A DNA stretch of 64,000 nucleotides from an uncultured Eubacteriales bacterium. GTDB taxonomy: Bacteria; Bacillota; Clostridia; Oscillospirales; Oscillospiraceae. The translations under genes and the position numbers were made by a program. The DNA lies in the NCBI GenBank assembly GCA_900316205.1, contig ONBX01000040.1, positions 1-64,000 of the forward strand, read 5' to 3'. This document shows positions 7,125 to 16,795 of the stretch, piece by piece (positions within the stretch are counted from its first letter, which is position 1; every line of letters begins with the position of its first letter). A model generated the notes under the pieces. It was not told the origin of the DNA and made no database searches. It saw nothing but the letters and a program-made list of their open reading frames with translations.

Positions 7125-9893
7125 CTCGTTTCTCCCGCAGCACTCTTTGTATTTCAGCCGTCTGCTGCCGTCGGCCTTCATCTTGCCGCAGGGGCAGGGG
7201 TCGTTGCGGCCGGGCTTGGGGGCCTTTTTCACCGGCTTTTTCTTTACCGGCTCCCCGCCCACATTGGCGGCGGCGTTCTTGGCCACGGCCTTGCGCTCGA
7301 TGGTCTGCTCCCGGCGGATCTGCACGGTGAAGAGGCGGCGCACCGTCTCCTCCCGGATGCCGGAAACCATGGCCTCAAACATGTCAAAGCCCTCCTGCTT
7401 GTAGGCGTCGATGGGCTTGACGGAGCCGTAGCCTCTCAGGCCGATGCCCCGCTTCAGCTCGGTCATGGCGTCGATGTGGTCCATCCAGTATTCGTCCACC
7501 ACTCGCAGCATGATCACCCGCTCCAGCTCCCGCATCAGGGGAATGCCCCGGGGATCCAGACCGAAGGCCGTCTCCCTGGCGGCATAGACCCGCTCGGCCT
7601 GCTCGGTGGCGGCAGCGATGAGCTTGTCGGTGCCGCTGCGGCCCTCGAAGTTCTGGGCGCGGAGCTGGCCCTTGGGCAGGAAGAGCTTCTCGAAGGGCTT
7701 GAGTACCTCGTCCAGCTGCTCCTGGTTCTCCACCCCGGCGCCGTTCAGGCCGGTAAGGACGGTACTGCTGACAAATTCCCGGATCATGCCCAGGATCTGC
7801 TCCTGCAGGTCCTCCCCGTCCAGCACCTTGCGCCGCTCGCCGTAGATGATCTCGCGCTGCTTGTTCATCACGTCGTCGTACTCCAGCACGTTTTTACGGG
7901 TCTGGAAGTTGCGGCTCTCCACGGTCTTCTGGGCCTGCTCGATGGAGTTGGAGAGGATCCTGGCGTCGATGGGCATGTCCTCATCGATCTTCAGGGTCTC
8001 CATCATGCCCTGAATCCGCTCGGAGCCGAAGAGGCGCATGATATCGTCGGTGAGAGCCAGGTAGAAGCGGCTCTCGCCCGGGTCGCCCTGACGGCCGGCG
8101 CGGCCGCGAAGCTGGTTGTCGATACGGCGGCTCTCGTGCCGCTCGGTGCCCAGGATGAAGAGGCCGCCGGCCTCACGGACCTTTTCCGCCTCCTCCCGGA
8201 TCTCGTCCTTATGCTCCTGGAGCTTCCGGGCGTAGAGCGCCCGGGCTGCCAGGATCTGCTCATCGTCGGTCTCGGCGTAGCCGGTGGCCTCGGCAATGAC
8301 CTCGTCGGGGAACTCCGCCTTGCGCAGGTCCTGCCGGGCCAGGAATTCCGCGTTGCCGCCCAGCATGATATCCGTGCCGCGGCCGGCCATGTTGGTGGCG
8401 ATGGTCACGGCCCCCAGCTTGCCCGCCTGGGCCACGATCTCTGCTTCCTTCTCATGGTACTTGGCGTTCAGCACCGTGTGGGGGACGCCCCGCATTTTCA
8501 GAAGCTTGGAGAGATATTCGCTCTTTTCGATGGACACCGTGCCCACCAGCACCGGCTGCCCCTTCTGATGGCAGGCGACGATCTGCTCGATGATGGCCCG
8601 GTTCTTGCCGGCTTCGTTCTTATATACCACATCGGGGTTGTCGATGCGGATGACGGGCTTGTTGGTGGGGATCTCGATGATGTCCAGCTTGTAGATGGTG
8701 CCGAACTCCTCCGCCTCGGTGACGGCGGTGCCGGTCATGCCGGAGAGCTTTTCGTAGAGACGGAAGTAGTTCTGGAAGGTGATGGTGGCCAGGGTCTTGT
8801 TTTCCTTCTGCACGTCCACGTGCTCCTTGGCCTCGATGGCCTGGTGAAGCCCTTCGGAGTAGCGGCGGCCCAGCATGAGACGGCCGGTGAACTCATCGAC
8901 GATGATGATCTCCCCGTCCTTCACGATGTAATCGATGTCCCGCTTCATGATGCCGTGGGCCTTCAGGGCCTGGTTGATGTGATGGGACAGCGTGGCGTTT
9001 TCGATGTCCGCCAGGTTTTCCAGGTTGAAGGCGCGCTCGGCCCGCTGGATGCCCCGGGCGGTAAGGGTGGCGGTGCGGGCCTTCTCATCCACCACATAGT
9101 CCGCGTCCAGATCCTCGCTCTCCTCCTGCTTCTCGTCCACGGAGGCGTAGACCACCTTTTTCAGGCGGGAAACGAAATCGTCCGCCTGACGGTAGAGGTC
9201 GGTGCTCTCGTCCCCCTGGCCGGAGATGATGAGGGGGGTCCTGGCCTCGTCGATGAGAATGGAGTCCACCTCGTCCACGATGGCAAAGACATGGCCCCGC
9301 TGGACCATGCTGGCCTTGTAGAGTGCCATGTTGTCCCGCAGGTAGTCGAAGCCCATCTCGTTGTTGGTGCCGTAGGTGATGTCGCAGGCGTAGGCCGCCC
9401 GGCGCTCCTCCGGCGTCAGGCCGTGGACGATCAGGCCCACGCTGACCCCCAGGAAGCGGTGCACCTTGCCCATCCATTCGCTGTCGCGGCGGGCCAGATA
9501 GTCGTTCACGGTGACGATGTGCACGCCCCGCCCGGTGAGGGCGTTGAGGTAGGCGGGGAGCACGGCCACCAGGGTCTTGCCTTCGCCGGTCTTCATTTCG
9601 GCGATGCGGCCCTGGTGCAGCACGATGCCGCCGATGAGCTGCACCCGGAAGGGCTTCATGCCCAGCACGCGCCAGGCCGCCTCTCTTGCGGTGGCAAAGG
9701 CCTCGGGCAGGATGTCGTCCAGGCTCTCCCCTTCGGCCAGTCTCTTTTTGAACTCCTCGGTCTTCTCCCGGAGCTGGGCGTCGCTCATGGCGGCGAATTT
9801 GGGCTCCAGGGCCTCAATGGCGTCCGCGATCGGATTTATCTTTTTCAGCTCCCGGTCCGAGTAGGTGCCGAAGAGCTTGGTAAACAGTCCCAT
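7122..9893 (-). CDS. secA: Preprotein translocase ATPase SecA
   Basis: Drives secretion through SecYEG. The 923-residue product starts [20 protein letters not shown]. It has Walker A MKTGEGKT at 101-107, the DEVDS motif of nucleotide-binding fold 1, the [14 protein letters not shown] motif of fold 2, the two-helix finger region, and a C-terminal zinc cluster [10 protein letters not shown]...CC that binds SecB or ribosomes in other species. A GGAAGG site lies 9 nt before the ATG. It is transcribed alone, and its stop codon is the first base triplet of a heptad repeat array. Confidence 0.98.
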   Translation of the reverse strand: MGLFTKLFGTYSDRELKKINPIADAIEALEPKFAAMSDAQLREKTEEFKKRLAEGESLDDILPEAFATAREAAWRVLGMKPFRVQLIGGIVLHQGRIAEMKTGEGKTLVAVLPAYLNALTGRGVHIVTVNDYLARRDSEWMGKVHRFLGVSVGLIVHGLTPEERRAAYACDITYGTNNEMGFDYLRDNMALYKASMVQRGHVFAIVDEVDSILIDEARTPLIISGQGDESTDLYRQADDFVSRLKKVVYASVDEKQEESEDLDADYVVDEKARTATLTARGIQRAERAFNLENLADIENATLSHHINQALKAHGIMKRDIDYIVKDGEIIIVDEFTGRLMLGRRYSEGLHQAIEAKEHVDVQKENKTLATITFQNYFRLYEKLSGMTGTAVTEAEEFGTIYKLDIIEIPTNKPVIRIDNPDVVYKNEAGKNRAIIEQIVACHQKGQPVLVGTVSIEKSEYLSKLLKMRGVPHTVLNAKYHEKEAEIVAQAGKLGAVTIATNMAGRGTDIMLGGNAEFLARQDLRKAEFPDEVIAEATGYAETDDEQILAARALYARKLQEHKDEIREEAEKVREAGGLFILGTERHESRRIDNQLRGRAGRQGDPGESRFYLALTDDIMRLFGSERIQGMMETLKIDEDMPIDARILSNSIEQAQKTVESRNFQTRKNVLEYDDVMNKQREIIYGERRKVLDGEDLQEQILGMIREFVSSTVLTGLNGAGVENQEQLDEVLKPFEKLFLPKGQLRAQNFEGRSGTDKLIAAATEQAERVYAARETAFGLDPRGIPLMRELERVIMLRVVDEYWMDHIDAMTELKRGIGLRGYGSVKPIDAYKQEGFDMFEAMVSGIREETVRRLFTVQIRREQTIERKAVAKNAAANVGGEPVKKKPVKKAPKPGRNDPCPCGKMKADGSRRLKYKECCGRNE

Positions 9894-9917
9894 AGCTGCG
9901 ATCCTTCCTGCAGAATC

Positions 9918-9953
9918 AATTCGGAATTCGAAATGCGGAATTCGGAATTGTCC
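9918..9953. repeat. AATTCGG heptad tract upstream of secA
   Basis: Five 7-nt units in a row: AATTCGG, AATTCGA, AATGCGG, AATTCGG, AATTGTC. It lies between the secA start and the promoter of the DUF1846 gene. The same unit recurs at 42226-42260. Confidence 0.7.
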
Positions 9954-10047
9954 GCTTCATTCTGGCGATAACAATACAGATTGAAGTATAGCACATAATT
10001 ATGAAGAAAAAAAGTATACGGACTTCATTTTTGTTTTTTCCATCCTC

Positions 10048-10076
10048 TTGCCCCTGGGGAGCAACTGTGCTAAAAT
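10048..10076 (+). promoter_or_regulatory. Sigma-A promoter of the DUF1846 gene
   Basis: TTGCCC (10048-10053), 17-nt spacer, TAAAAT (10071-10076). Four of six at -35 and five of six at -10. The predicted transcript starts about 35 nt before the ATG at 10117. Confidence 0.65.
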
Positions 10077-10116
10077 GTCGAACCGTGAGAAAAGACTTAA
10101 ACCGGGAGGGTACGAC

Positions 10117-11598
10117 ATGTTCCGCATCGGCTTTGACAATGACAAGTATGTGAAGCTCCAGTCCGAGAAGATCCGGGAGCGGATCCGGCATTTCGGCAAG
10201 CTCTATCTGGAATTCGGCGGCAAGCTTTTTGACGACTATCACGCCTCCCGGGTCCTGCCGGGTTTCGAGCCGGACAGCAAGGTGAAGATGCTGCTGGAGA
10301 TGAAGGACGAGGCGGAGATCGTCATCGCCATCTCGGCGGACGATATCGAGCGCTCCAAGCGCCGGGGCGATCTGGGCATCACCTATGATGAGGACACCCT
10401 GCGCCTCATTGACGCCTTCCGGGACATCGGCCTTTATATCGGGAGCGTGGTCCTCACCCACTACCGGGGCCAGATGCTGGCGGACAAGTTCATCAAGCGG
10501 CTGGAGGCTCTGGGCATCCGCACCTACAAGCACTACATCATCCCGGATTACCCCTCCAACGTCCCCCTCATCGTCTCCGACGAGGGCTTCGGCAAGAACG
10601 ACTATATCGAAACCGAGCGCCTCCTGGTAGTGGTCACCGCCCCCGGCCCCGGCAGCGGCAAGATGGCCACCTGCCTGAGCCAGCTCTACCACGAGCACAA
10701 GCGGGGCGTGAACGCGGGCTACGCCAAGTTCGAGACCTTCCCCATCTGGAACCTGCCCTTGAAGCACCCGGTAAACCTGGCCTACGAGGCCGCCACCGCG
10801 GACCTGGACGACGTGAATATGATCGACCCCTTCCACCTGGAGGCCTATGGGGTCACCACCGTGAATTACAACCGGGACGTGGAGATCTTCCCCGTGCTGG
10901 AGGCCATTTTCAAGAGCATTTACGGTGAGAGTCCCTACAAGAGCCCCACAGACATGGGCGTGAACATGGCCGGCCTCTGCATCTCCGATGACGAGGCCTG
11001 CCGGGAAGCCTCCAAGCAGGAGATCATCCGCCGCTGGTACGCCGCGGCCGTCTCCGTGCGCCAGGGTCTCAGCGACCCCGCCGAGGTAAGGAAGATCGAG
11101 CTCATCATGAACTCCATGGGCGCAAGCCCCGCGGACCGGCCCGTTGTGGCCGCCGCCCTCAAGCGCGCCGAGGAGACCGACGGGCCCGCCATGGCCCTGG
11201 AGCTGCCCGATGGCAGCATCGTCACCGGCAAGACCACCTCCCTGCTGGGCGCCGCCTCCGCCTGCCTGATGAACGCCATGAAGAAGCTTGCCGGCATCGA
11301 CAAGAAGCTGCTGCTCATCACTCCCAACATCGTCCAGCCCATCCAGCACCTGAAGGTGGAGCACCTGGGCAATCACAACCCCCGCATGCACACCGACGAG
11401 CTGCTGATCGCCCTGTCCGTCTGCGCGGTGACGAATCCCATGGCCGCCTACGCCATCGACCAGCTGGACAAGCTCCGGGGCTGCGAGGCTCACTCCAGCG
11501 TCATCCTCTCCCGGGTGGACGAGGAGCTTTTCAAGAAGATCGGCGTAAACATCACCTTCGAGCCCCGCTACCAGGCCAAGAAGCTGTACCATAAATAA
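10117..11598 (+). CDS. DUF1846 (UPF0371) family protein
   Basis: Conserved Firmicutes/Actinobacteria family of unknown function with a P-loop-like fold. The 493-residue product has VTAPGPGSGKMATCLSQ near residue 175-191, which looks like a nucleotide-binding loop, and the family's acidic and histidine-rich C-terminal half (NHNPRMHTDELL). The start is set by GGGAGGG 7 nt upstream; an earlier in-frame codon has no such site. It is monocistronic. The stop TAA begins a heptad array (TAAGGGA, AGAAGGA, AAAGTGA, AAAAGGA, ATAAGGA). Confidence 0.88.
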   Translation: MFRIGFDNDKYVKLQSEKIRERIRHFGKLYLEFGGKLFDDYHASRVLPGFEPDSKVKMLLEMKDEAEIVIAISADDIERSKRRGDLGITYDEDTLRLIDAFRDIGLYIGSVVLTHYRGQMLADKFIKRLEALGIRTYKHYIIPDYPSNVPLIVSDEGFGKNDYIETERLLVVVTAPGPGSGKMATCLSQLYHEHKRGVNAGYAKFETFPIWNLPLKHPVNLAYEAATADLDDVNMIDPFHLEAYGVTTVNYNRDVEIFPVLEAIFKSIYGESPYKSPTDMGVNMAGLCISDDEACREASKQEIIRRWYAAAVSVRQGLSDPAEVRKIELIMNSMGASPADRPVVAAALKRAEETDGPAMALELPDGSIVTGKTTSLLGAASACLMNAMKKLAGIDKKLLLITPNIVQPIQHLKVEHLGNHNPRMHTDELLIALSVCAVTNPMAAYAIDQLDKLRGCEAHSSVILSRVDEELFKKIGVNITFEPRYQAKKLYHK

Positions 11599-11718
11599 GG
11601 GAAGAAGGAAAAGTGAAAAAGGAATAAGGAATGTGTTTCCCTTCGGGAAACGGATTATCATCCGTCGCCGCAGGCGACACCATCCTTATTCCCTCTTCGC
11701 TATTCCCTATTCCCTCCC
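11596..11718. repeat. Heptad-armed hairpin element after DUF1846 gene
   Basis: Left arm of 7-nt units begins on the stop codon of the gene. The right arm is CTTATTC, CCTCTTC, GCTATTC, CCTATTC, CCT. The inside is TTTCCC-ttcg-GGGAAA plus GTCGCC-gca-GGCGAC, almost the same as 7029-7080. The arms differ from that copy, so the inside is better conserved than the arms. Confidence 0.75.
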
Positions 11719-11731
11719 TTCAGGGGGTCCT

Positions 11732-12880
11732 ATGCTGTCTCTCCGAACAAACGCCAAAAACCGCTCCGGCAGGGTCTTTTCCCTTCCGGAGCGCTTTGCA
11801 TGCCTTTCTTTGATTCTGGTGCTAGTCCTTCTGCTCTCTGCCTGCGGCGAAACCGCCGCCCCGGCGGCTCAAACGCCTGCCGCGGCAAGCACGGATCCCG
11901 CGCCGGTTACTGAGCCCACGCCAGTCCCCACACCGGAAAGCGACGCCGCTCCCGCCTTTGCGCCGGAGCCTGCCGAGACGCCCACCCCGGAGCCCGCGGC
12001 CACGGAGGCGCCTTCACCGGAGCCCACGCCTGAGCCGACCCCGGAGTCCACGCCAAGGCCCAGCCCGGCCCCCGCGCCGGATGAGAGCTACCTCTCCTGT
12101 GACGACGGTCTCTGGTGGAAGCTGGAGGAGGGCAGGCTCCGCATCGCGGGAACAGGAGACATGATGGATTACGGCGTATCCCACAATCGGCCGCCCTGGA
12201 AGGACGCAGGCTTTCCCATCTACACCGTCGAGGTGGCGGAGGGCGTCAGTTCCATCGGCGCCAACGCCTTTTACAACTGCCTGGATCTGTACCGGGTGCA
12301 GCTGCCGGGGAGTCTGCGCGCCATCGGGAACAGCGCCTTTACCTACTGCATCTCCCTGGGGTCTGTCGATCTGCCGGAGGGCCTGGAGACCGTCGGGGAG
12401 AGCGCCTTCGGCAACTGCGTGGCGCTGCAGGAGGTCTCCCTGCCGGAGAGTCTCCGCGCCATTGCCGACTACGGCTTTCACAACTGCTCCGATCTCTTTG
12501 AGCTGACGCTTCCCGACGGGGTGGAGGAAATCGGCGCCTATGCCTTTTTTAACTGCCGGCAGCTCTACAGCCTGGAGCTTTCGGAGGGTCTCCGCAGCAT
12601 CGGGCCCTATGCCCTCCGGGGCTGCCTCTCCCTGGGCGAGCTTCGCATCCCGGAGGGGATCGAGCAGCTCCCCGAGGGGCTGTTCTATGAGTGCGGCGCC
12701 CTGCGGCATCTCAGTCTCCCCGCCTCTCTCCGGGAGGTGGGCGACCACGCCTTTTACGGCTGCGTGGTGCTGACCGACGTCTCCTTCGCCGGCACGGAGC
12801 GGCAGTGGGCCGCCCTCTCTGTGGGCCAGCGCTGCGACGCGCTGCTGGAGGCGAATGTGGTCTTCGGAGAAACAGACTGA
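11732..12880 (+). CDS. BspA-like leucine-rich-repeat lipoprotein
   Basis: Surface lipoprotein, probably adhesive. The start MLSLRTNAKNRS is chosen because GGGGG lies 6 nt upstream; it gives a signal peptide ending in lipobox LLSAC. Next comes a Pro/Thr/Glu-rich spacer of about 90 residues (PTPVPTPES, PEPTPEPTPE). Then a short module with RIAGTGDMMDYG...PPWK, and about eight LRR_5 units of 22-23 residues with IGANAFYNC-L-V-LP spacing. The GTGDM-PW module is shared with the dockerin protein at 18477, so the two are paralogues. 382 residues. Confidence 0.88.
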   Translation: MLSLRTNAKNRSGRVFSLPERFACLSLILVLVLLLSACGETAAPAAQTPAAASTDPAPVTEPTPVPTPESDAAPAFAPEPAETPTPEPAATEAPSPEPTPEPTPESTPRPSPAPAPDESYLSCDDGLWWKLEEGRLRIAGTGDMMDYGVSHNRPPWKDAGFPIYTVEVAEGVSSIGANAFYNCLDLYRVQLPGSLRAIGNSAFTYCISLGSVDLPEGLETVGESAFGNCVALQEVSLPESLRAIADYGFHNCSDLFELTLPDGVEEIGAYAFFNCRQLYSLELSEGLRSIGPYALRGCLSLGELRIPEGIEQLPEGLFYECGALRHLSLPASLREVGDHAFYGCVVLTDVSFAGTERQWAALSVGQRCDALLEANVVFGETD

Positions 12881-12938
12881 ATTCTCCTTTCCTTCTTTTG
12901 CGGGCAAGTCTCATGGCCGCCCGCGTCAAATCTTCCTT

Positions 12939-13089
12939 GTAGGGGACGGCGTCCTCGACGTCCCCTGCGGGGCTTCCCGATCTCAGAAAGATCCTGGGCG
13001 AATTCGCATCCGGCAATTTGCGAAGTCGCCCAGGATCTTTCTCTGTCCTGCTTTCCCATGCGCGGGCTGCCGGGGGCGGCAGCCCCTAC
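12939..13089. mobile_element. GTAGGGG-bounded hairpin element
   Basis: Ends GTAGGGGACG and GCCCCTAC. The central hairpin is AAAGATCCTGGGCGAATTCG ... ending GCCCAGGATCTTT, with one or two mismatches. The outer stem sequence differs from the copy in cdd, but the GGCGAATTCG core is kept. Confidence 0.75.
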
Positions 13090-13312
13090 GGCGGGACGGG
13101 ACACCATGGCCCCTTTGCCTAAAGGGGCTGTCTCCTGCGGCGGCGTCGGTGGCTGGGGGATACGTTCCTCCCCAACGGTGGGACGGAGCAGGCGTAGGGA
13201 CGAGCATTGCTCGTCCGCACGTTTTCCAGGACCGCTCCGTGCGCGGGGAAGGCTTGGGACGGCCGACCGCAAGGGCGTAGGGCGCCCCCACGAGGAGGCC
13301 GGAGGTTTCTGC

Positions 13313-13406
13313 GTAGGGGCGGCGGCTTGTCCCCGCCCGGCGGCAAACAGGGCTGTAAACGAAAACCGTGCGGCGAATTCGTACAATGCCACGAATTCGC
13401 CGCACG
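13313..13406. mobile_element. GTAGGGG hairpin element, right end missing
   Basis: Begins GTAGGGGCGGCGGC and contains a perfect 16-bp hairpin: CGTGCGGCGAATTCGT (13367-13382) and its reverse complement (13391-13406). There is no CCCCTAC end; the next element (13415) abuts it, which suggests insertion or deletion there. Confidence 0.65.
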
Positions 13407-13414
13407 ATTCTGTT

Positions 13415-13558
13415 CTTCCCCCTGCGGGGGAGGATGCCAGCGCAGCTGACAGGTGAGGGAGAAAAGAGTGGATCCTCGGCTATCGTCTCAGATTCTCCCT
13501 CATCCGTCATCCGGCGGGCGTGACACGCCGGATGACACCTTCCCCCGCTGGGGGAAGG
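13415..13558. repeat. Stacked-hairpin intergenic element (GGTGAGGGAGAA type)
   Basis: Left half: CCCCCTGCGGGGG then GTCAGC-like palindrome CAGCGCAGCTG and GGTGAGGGAGAA. Right half: TTCTCCCTCATCC, CCGGCGTGTCACGCC-type palindrome and TTCCCCCGCTGGGGGAA. The two halves pair through the GAGGGAGAA/TTCTCCCTC arms. A second copy is at 42018-42167. Confidence 0.7.
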
Positions 13559-13563
13559 CTTTG

Positions 13564-13699
13564 GCGGGCGCTTCGTGATAGCCGCCCCTACGCAATCATA
13601 CTAATAGGGCCAGGCGAATTCGCACTTTGCACGAGTTCGCCTGGCCCTATTTGATCCTTTTTCTTTCTGCTGCGCGGGCGCATCGTGATGCGCCCCTAC
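13564..13699. mobile_element. GTAGGGG-type hairpin element at the ggt 3' end
   Basis: Central hairpin AATAGGGCCAGGCGAATTCG (13603-13622) pairs with 13632-13651. CCCCTAC ends close both sides (13591 and 13699), so both flanking palindromes point the same way, unlike the inverted ends of other copies. The last residues and the stop codon of the ggt frame lie inside it. Confidence 0.7.
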
Positions 13700-15338
13700 G
13701 CACGAATTGGCTATGCAGAACGCCTTTTCCTTGGCGCAGTTCTGTTTTGCAGCTTGACCCCTCTTCACCACAGCGCGATGTTGCTGTCGGGCCCCGGCCG
13801 AAGGAGCCGGTGTCCAGATCCACCCGCACCCGGTGGCCCATGCGCCGCAGGGCCCGGGCGATCTCGGGATCGAAGCGGCTCTCCACGGTGAGACTGCCGT
13901 CCCGCATCCACTGGAAGCGAGGGGCGTCCAGGGCCTGCTGGGGATCCATGGCAAAGTCGATGTGGTTCATCACCACCTGCACATGGCCCTGGGGCTGCAT
14001 ATAGCCGCCCATGACCCCGAAGGGCCCCACCGGCAACCCGTCCTTCATGAGAAAGCCGGGGATGATGGTGTGGTAGCTGCGCTTGCCGGGGCGGAGGACG
14101 TTGGCCGCCCCGGGATCCAGGGAGAAGTCCGCGCCACGGTTCTGCAGGGCGATGCCGGTACCCTCCACCACGATGCCGGAGCCGAAGCCCATGTAATTGG
14201 ACTGGATGTAGGACACCAGGTTCCCTTCCCCGTCGCCGCAGCAGAGATAGACCGTGCCGCTCTTCGGCGGAAGGCCGGGGCCGTAGTCCTGTGCCCGTTC
14301 CGTCATCTCCCGGGCGCGGGCGGCGCCGTATTCCGGCAGGAGGAGCCTGTGATAGTCCAGCTCCATGCATCCCGGATCCGTGACGTAGCGGAAGGCGTCG
14401 GCAAAGGCCATTTTCAGCGCCTCGATCTGCCGATGGGCGGTGAGAGCGCAGTCCCGCTCCGGAAAATCGAACTCCTTCAGGATGTTCAGGGCCATCAGGG
14501 CGGTGATGCCCTGGCCGTTGGGCGGGATCTCGCAGACCTCATAGCCCCGGTAATTCACCCGGATGGGCTCCACCCACTGCGGCGCATAGGCCGCCAGATC
14601 CTCATAGCGGAGGTAGCCGCCATATTTCCGGCTCTCGGCATCGATCTTCCGGGCCAGGGGGCCCCGGTAGAAGCTCTCCCCTTCCGTCTCGCCGATCTCC
14701 CGGAGGGTGTCGGCGTGATCCGGCAGGCAGACCAGTTCCCCTGCCTCCGGCGCACGGCCCTGGGGCGCAAAAGTGCGAAACCAGGGGGCAAAGCAGGGCT
14801 CGGTGAGCCTTTCCCGGTAGATCCGGTAAGCGCTCTGCCAGGACTGGGCCAGGTTTGCCCCACAGGGCCAGCCCTCCCGGGCATAGCGCTCCGCGGGGGC
14901 GAGGTTTTCCGCCAGGCTCCGCCGCCCGAAGCGCTTTGTGATGGCCGCCCAGGCGCCCACGGCGCCGGGCACCGTCACCGGCGTCCAGCCGTGGCGGGGC
15001 ATTTTGCCGTCCAGATCCCGGTGCTCCGAGAGGACCTTTTCCGCATCGGCCAGCATGGGCGCGGGGCCGCTGGCGTTGAGGCCAAAGAGCTTGTGCTCCT
15101 TTTCGCTCCAGATGAGGGCAAAGGCGTCGGAGCCCAGGCCGTTGGCGGTGGGCTCCACCACCGTGAGAGCCGCGGCGGCGGCCACAGCCGCGTCCATGGC
15201 GTTGCCGCCCTGCCGCAGGGCCTCCAGCCCGGCGGCGGCCGCCTGGGGCGTGGAGCAGTTCACCATCCCGCCCCGGGCATAGAGGGGAAAACGCTGGGAG
15301 GGATAGCGCTGGGCCAGTGGATCAAATTGCTTTGGCAT
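13647..15338 (-). CDS. Gamma-glutamyltransferase family protein (YwrD-like), C-terminus altered
   Basis: Ntn-hydrolase that cleaves gamma-glutamyl bonds, as in glutathione or gamma-glutamyl peptides. There is no signal peptide, so the protein should be cytosolic. The frame has the N-terminal MVNCSTPQAAAAGLEALRQG, the predicted cleavage site SGTVYLCC with the nucleophilic threonine, and QSNYMGFGSGIVVEGTG as in YwrD-type members. Family proteins end shortly after a GSFGRGQ segment with a G-T-E-R-x-D-G tail. Here the frame leaves homology after TGSFGRGP and runs through about 40 unrelated residues, the last ones encoded by the repeat at 13564-13699. AAAGGAG lies 8 nt before the ATG. The altered tail may be a frameshift or an insertion. 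Confidence 0.85.
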   Translation of the reverse strand: MPKQFDPLAQRYPSQRFPLYARGGMVNCSTPQAAAAGLEALRQGGNAMDAAVAAAAALTVVEPTANGLGSDAFALIWSEKEHKLFGLNASGPAPMLADAEKVLSEHRDLDGKMPRHGWTPVTVPGAVGAWAAITKRFGRRSLAENLAPAERYAREGWPCGANLAQSWQSAYRIYRERLTEPCFAPWFRTFAPQGRAPEAGELVCLPDHADTLREIGETEGESFYRGPLARKIDAESRKYGGYLRYEDLAAYAPQWVEPIRVNYRGYEVCEIPPNGQGITALMALNILKEFDFPERDCALTAHRQIEALKMAFADAFRYVTDPGCMELDYHRLLLPEYGAARAREMTERAQDYGPGLPPKSGTVYLCCGDGEGNLVSYIQSNYMGFGSGIVVEGTGIALQNRGADFSLDPGAANVLRPGKRSYHTIIPGFLMKDGLPVGPFGVMGGYMQPQGHVQVVMNHIDFAMDPQQALDAPRFQWMRDGSLTVESRFDPEIARALRRMGHRVRVDLDTGSFGRGPTATSRCGEEGSSCKTELRQGKGVLHSQFVRRGASRCARAAERKRIK

Positions 15339-15388
15339 GGCAGATACTCCTTTCCATGGCAGCGGAGAATAAGGCTCTTATGGCAAAT

Positions 15389-15511
15389 CTCCCCCTATCG
15401 GCCTTCGGCCACTTCCCCCTGAGGGGGGAAGCAAGAGCGCCGTCCCGATCCTCGCCTCCCCCACTGGGGGAGGTGGCTGAACCGCTTGCGGTGAGACCGA
15501 AAGGGGGTCCT
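15389..15511. repeat. Stacked-hairpin element (CCTATCGG type)
   Basis: Contains CCTATCGGCCTTCGGCC, CTTCCCCCTGAGGGGGGAAG, CCTCCCCCACTGGGGGAGG and a CCGCTTGCGG palindrome in order. The same order occurs at 44837-44951 on the same strand, and the first half on the opposite strand at 25658-25756. Confidence 0.7.
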
Positions 15512-15514
15512 TCT

Positions 15515-16795
15515 TCATTTCTCGGCGCCGGTGACGGTGACGTTTTTCAGCAGGGTCAGGGCGGGGATGCGCATGCTGTCATACTGGGCCTGCTCCGCGC
15601 TCATATGCAGGTCTTTTACAAAGTCCAGCATGGAGCCGGAGACCGAGCCGCCGGAGACGGGGGTGACGGTCTCGCCGTCGTGCCAGTAGCCCAGACGGAT
15701 CTCGCCGAAGATGTCCCCGGTCATGGCGTCCACCTGGAAGTCGGAAAACTCCACCGCTTCCAGATAGGGGCCCCGGCGCAGCTCCTCCTCGGTCTTCGTG
15801 CCGCCGCTGACCTCGATGTTGGTGGGGCTGAAGCTGTTCTCCAGGCCCATGTAGCTGGAAAACATCCGCCCGCCCAGGATCTCCTTCGGCACGCTCTGCT
15901 CCAGCAGGGCGGTGTCCCGGATGGGGGCGCCCTCGGCGTCGAAGCCCCGGTTGCGGGAGGAGTTGGGCAGCAATCTGCGGGCATAGACGTTCACCCGATC
16001 GCCCCGGATGTCCTCGGCAATGGGCTTGCCCACGTTCCAGTCGCTGAGCTGGCGGAAGATCATGGCCGCGTTGCAGCGGGAGACGAAGTACTCATAGATG
16101 CTGCAGGCGTCAGAGCCGGAGAAGAGCACGTCCGCCTTTTCCAGGTTGGGGGTGGGGCGGGTGATGAGCCGGTCCCGGCCATAGGCCATGGCCTTGCCCA
16201 GATCCCGCTTCAGGGCCTCGCTGTCGCAGCTGCCGCTGGTGAAGTTGCGGTAAAGCTCGATCTCGTGGCCGTCCCGGCGGGCGTTCACCACCACCTCGAT
16301 CATACTGTCAGGGTAGCGCTCGGTGATGTCCACGCCCTCGGAGTTGCGGAAGCGCCGGATCTTGTCGCTGACAAAGATCTCATAGCTGTTCACGTCCTCG
16401 TTCTCCGTCTCGGGGAGGGCGCGCATGGTGCGGATAAAGTCCTCCGCGATGGCCGCGGTATCAGAGGCATCCATCATGGGCTCTCCCGCCCGGGGCGGGT
16501 TCAGGGGGTAGGGCCGGTTTTTCACCAGAGTGGCCCGATAGGCCAGGTCGGAGATAAGCTTTTTCGCCTCCTCCAAAGTCGCGGTGGGCGGCAGCTCCGC
16601 CGAGGCGCTGCCCATGAATTTGCCGTCTTCGATGAGCTGATAGACCTTGATCTGGATATGCTCCACGTTCTTGGCCCGGTTCTGGTCCAGGGCGTGGCGG
16701 ATGAAATAGAACTCCCAGCCCCGGGTCTGCACGTCACTGAGCTCCCAGGCGTGCACGCCGGACTCCTTCAGCAAAGATACGATCTGTTCCAGCAT
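15515..16795 (-). CDS. TldE/PmbA-like metallopeptidase partner
   Basis: In the TldD/TldE protease pair, this partner lacks the zinc HExxxH and forms the heterodimer that degrades unstructured peptides, such as modified RiPP precursors. The 426-residue product begins MLEQIVSLLKESGVHAWELS and has the family's MFSSYMGLENSFSPTNIEVSGG segment. Its ATG shares one base with the TldD stop (TAATG), so the subunits are translationally coupled. An upstream open frame is only the out-of-frame tail of tldD. Confidence 0.85.
   Translation of the reverse strand: MLEQIVSLLKESGVHAWELSDVQTRGWEFYFIRHALDQNRAKNVEHIQIKVYQLIEDGKFMGSASAELPPTATLEEAKKLISDLAYRATLVKNRPYPLNPPRAGEPMMDASDTAAIAEDFIRTMRALPETENEDVNSYEIFVSDKIRRFRNSEGVDITERYPDSMIEVVVNARRDGHEIELYRNFTSGSCDSEALKRDLGKAMAYGRDRLITRPTPNLEKADVLFSGSDACSIYEYFVSRCNAAMIFRQLSDWNVGKPIAEDIRGDRVNVYARRLLPNSSRNRGFDAEGAPIRDTALLEQSVPKEILGGRMFSSYMGLENSFSPTNIEVSGGTKTEEELRRGPYLEAVEFSDFQVDAMTGDIFGEIRLGYWHDGETVTPVSGGSVSGSMLDFVKDLHMSAEQAQYDSMRIPALTLLKNVTVTGAEK

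Larger units (their letters stand above)
12881..13646. other. Gene-free stretch made of repeat elements
   Basis: No ORF here has a ribosome-binding site or family similarity. The stretch consists almost entirely of palindromic elements in series: 12939-13089, a GC-rich filler (13095-13300) with a GGACGAGCaTTGCTCGTCC palindrome, 13313-13406, 13415-13558 and 13564-13699. Confidence 0.75.

Noticed and set aside
7029-9971. 980-codon plus-strand open frame opposite secA
   Set aside because: It is an antisense shadow of secA with a biased Gly/Leu/Val/His composition. SecA on the other strand has full family motifs.
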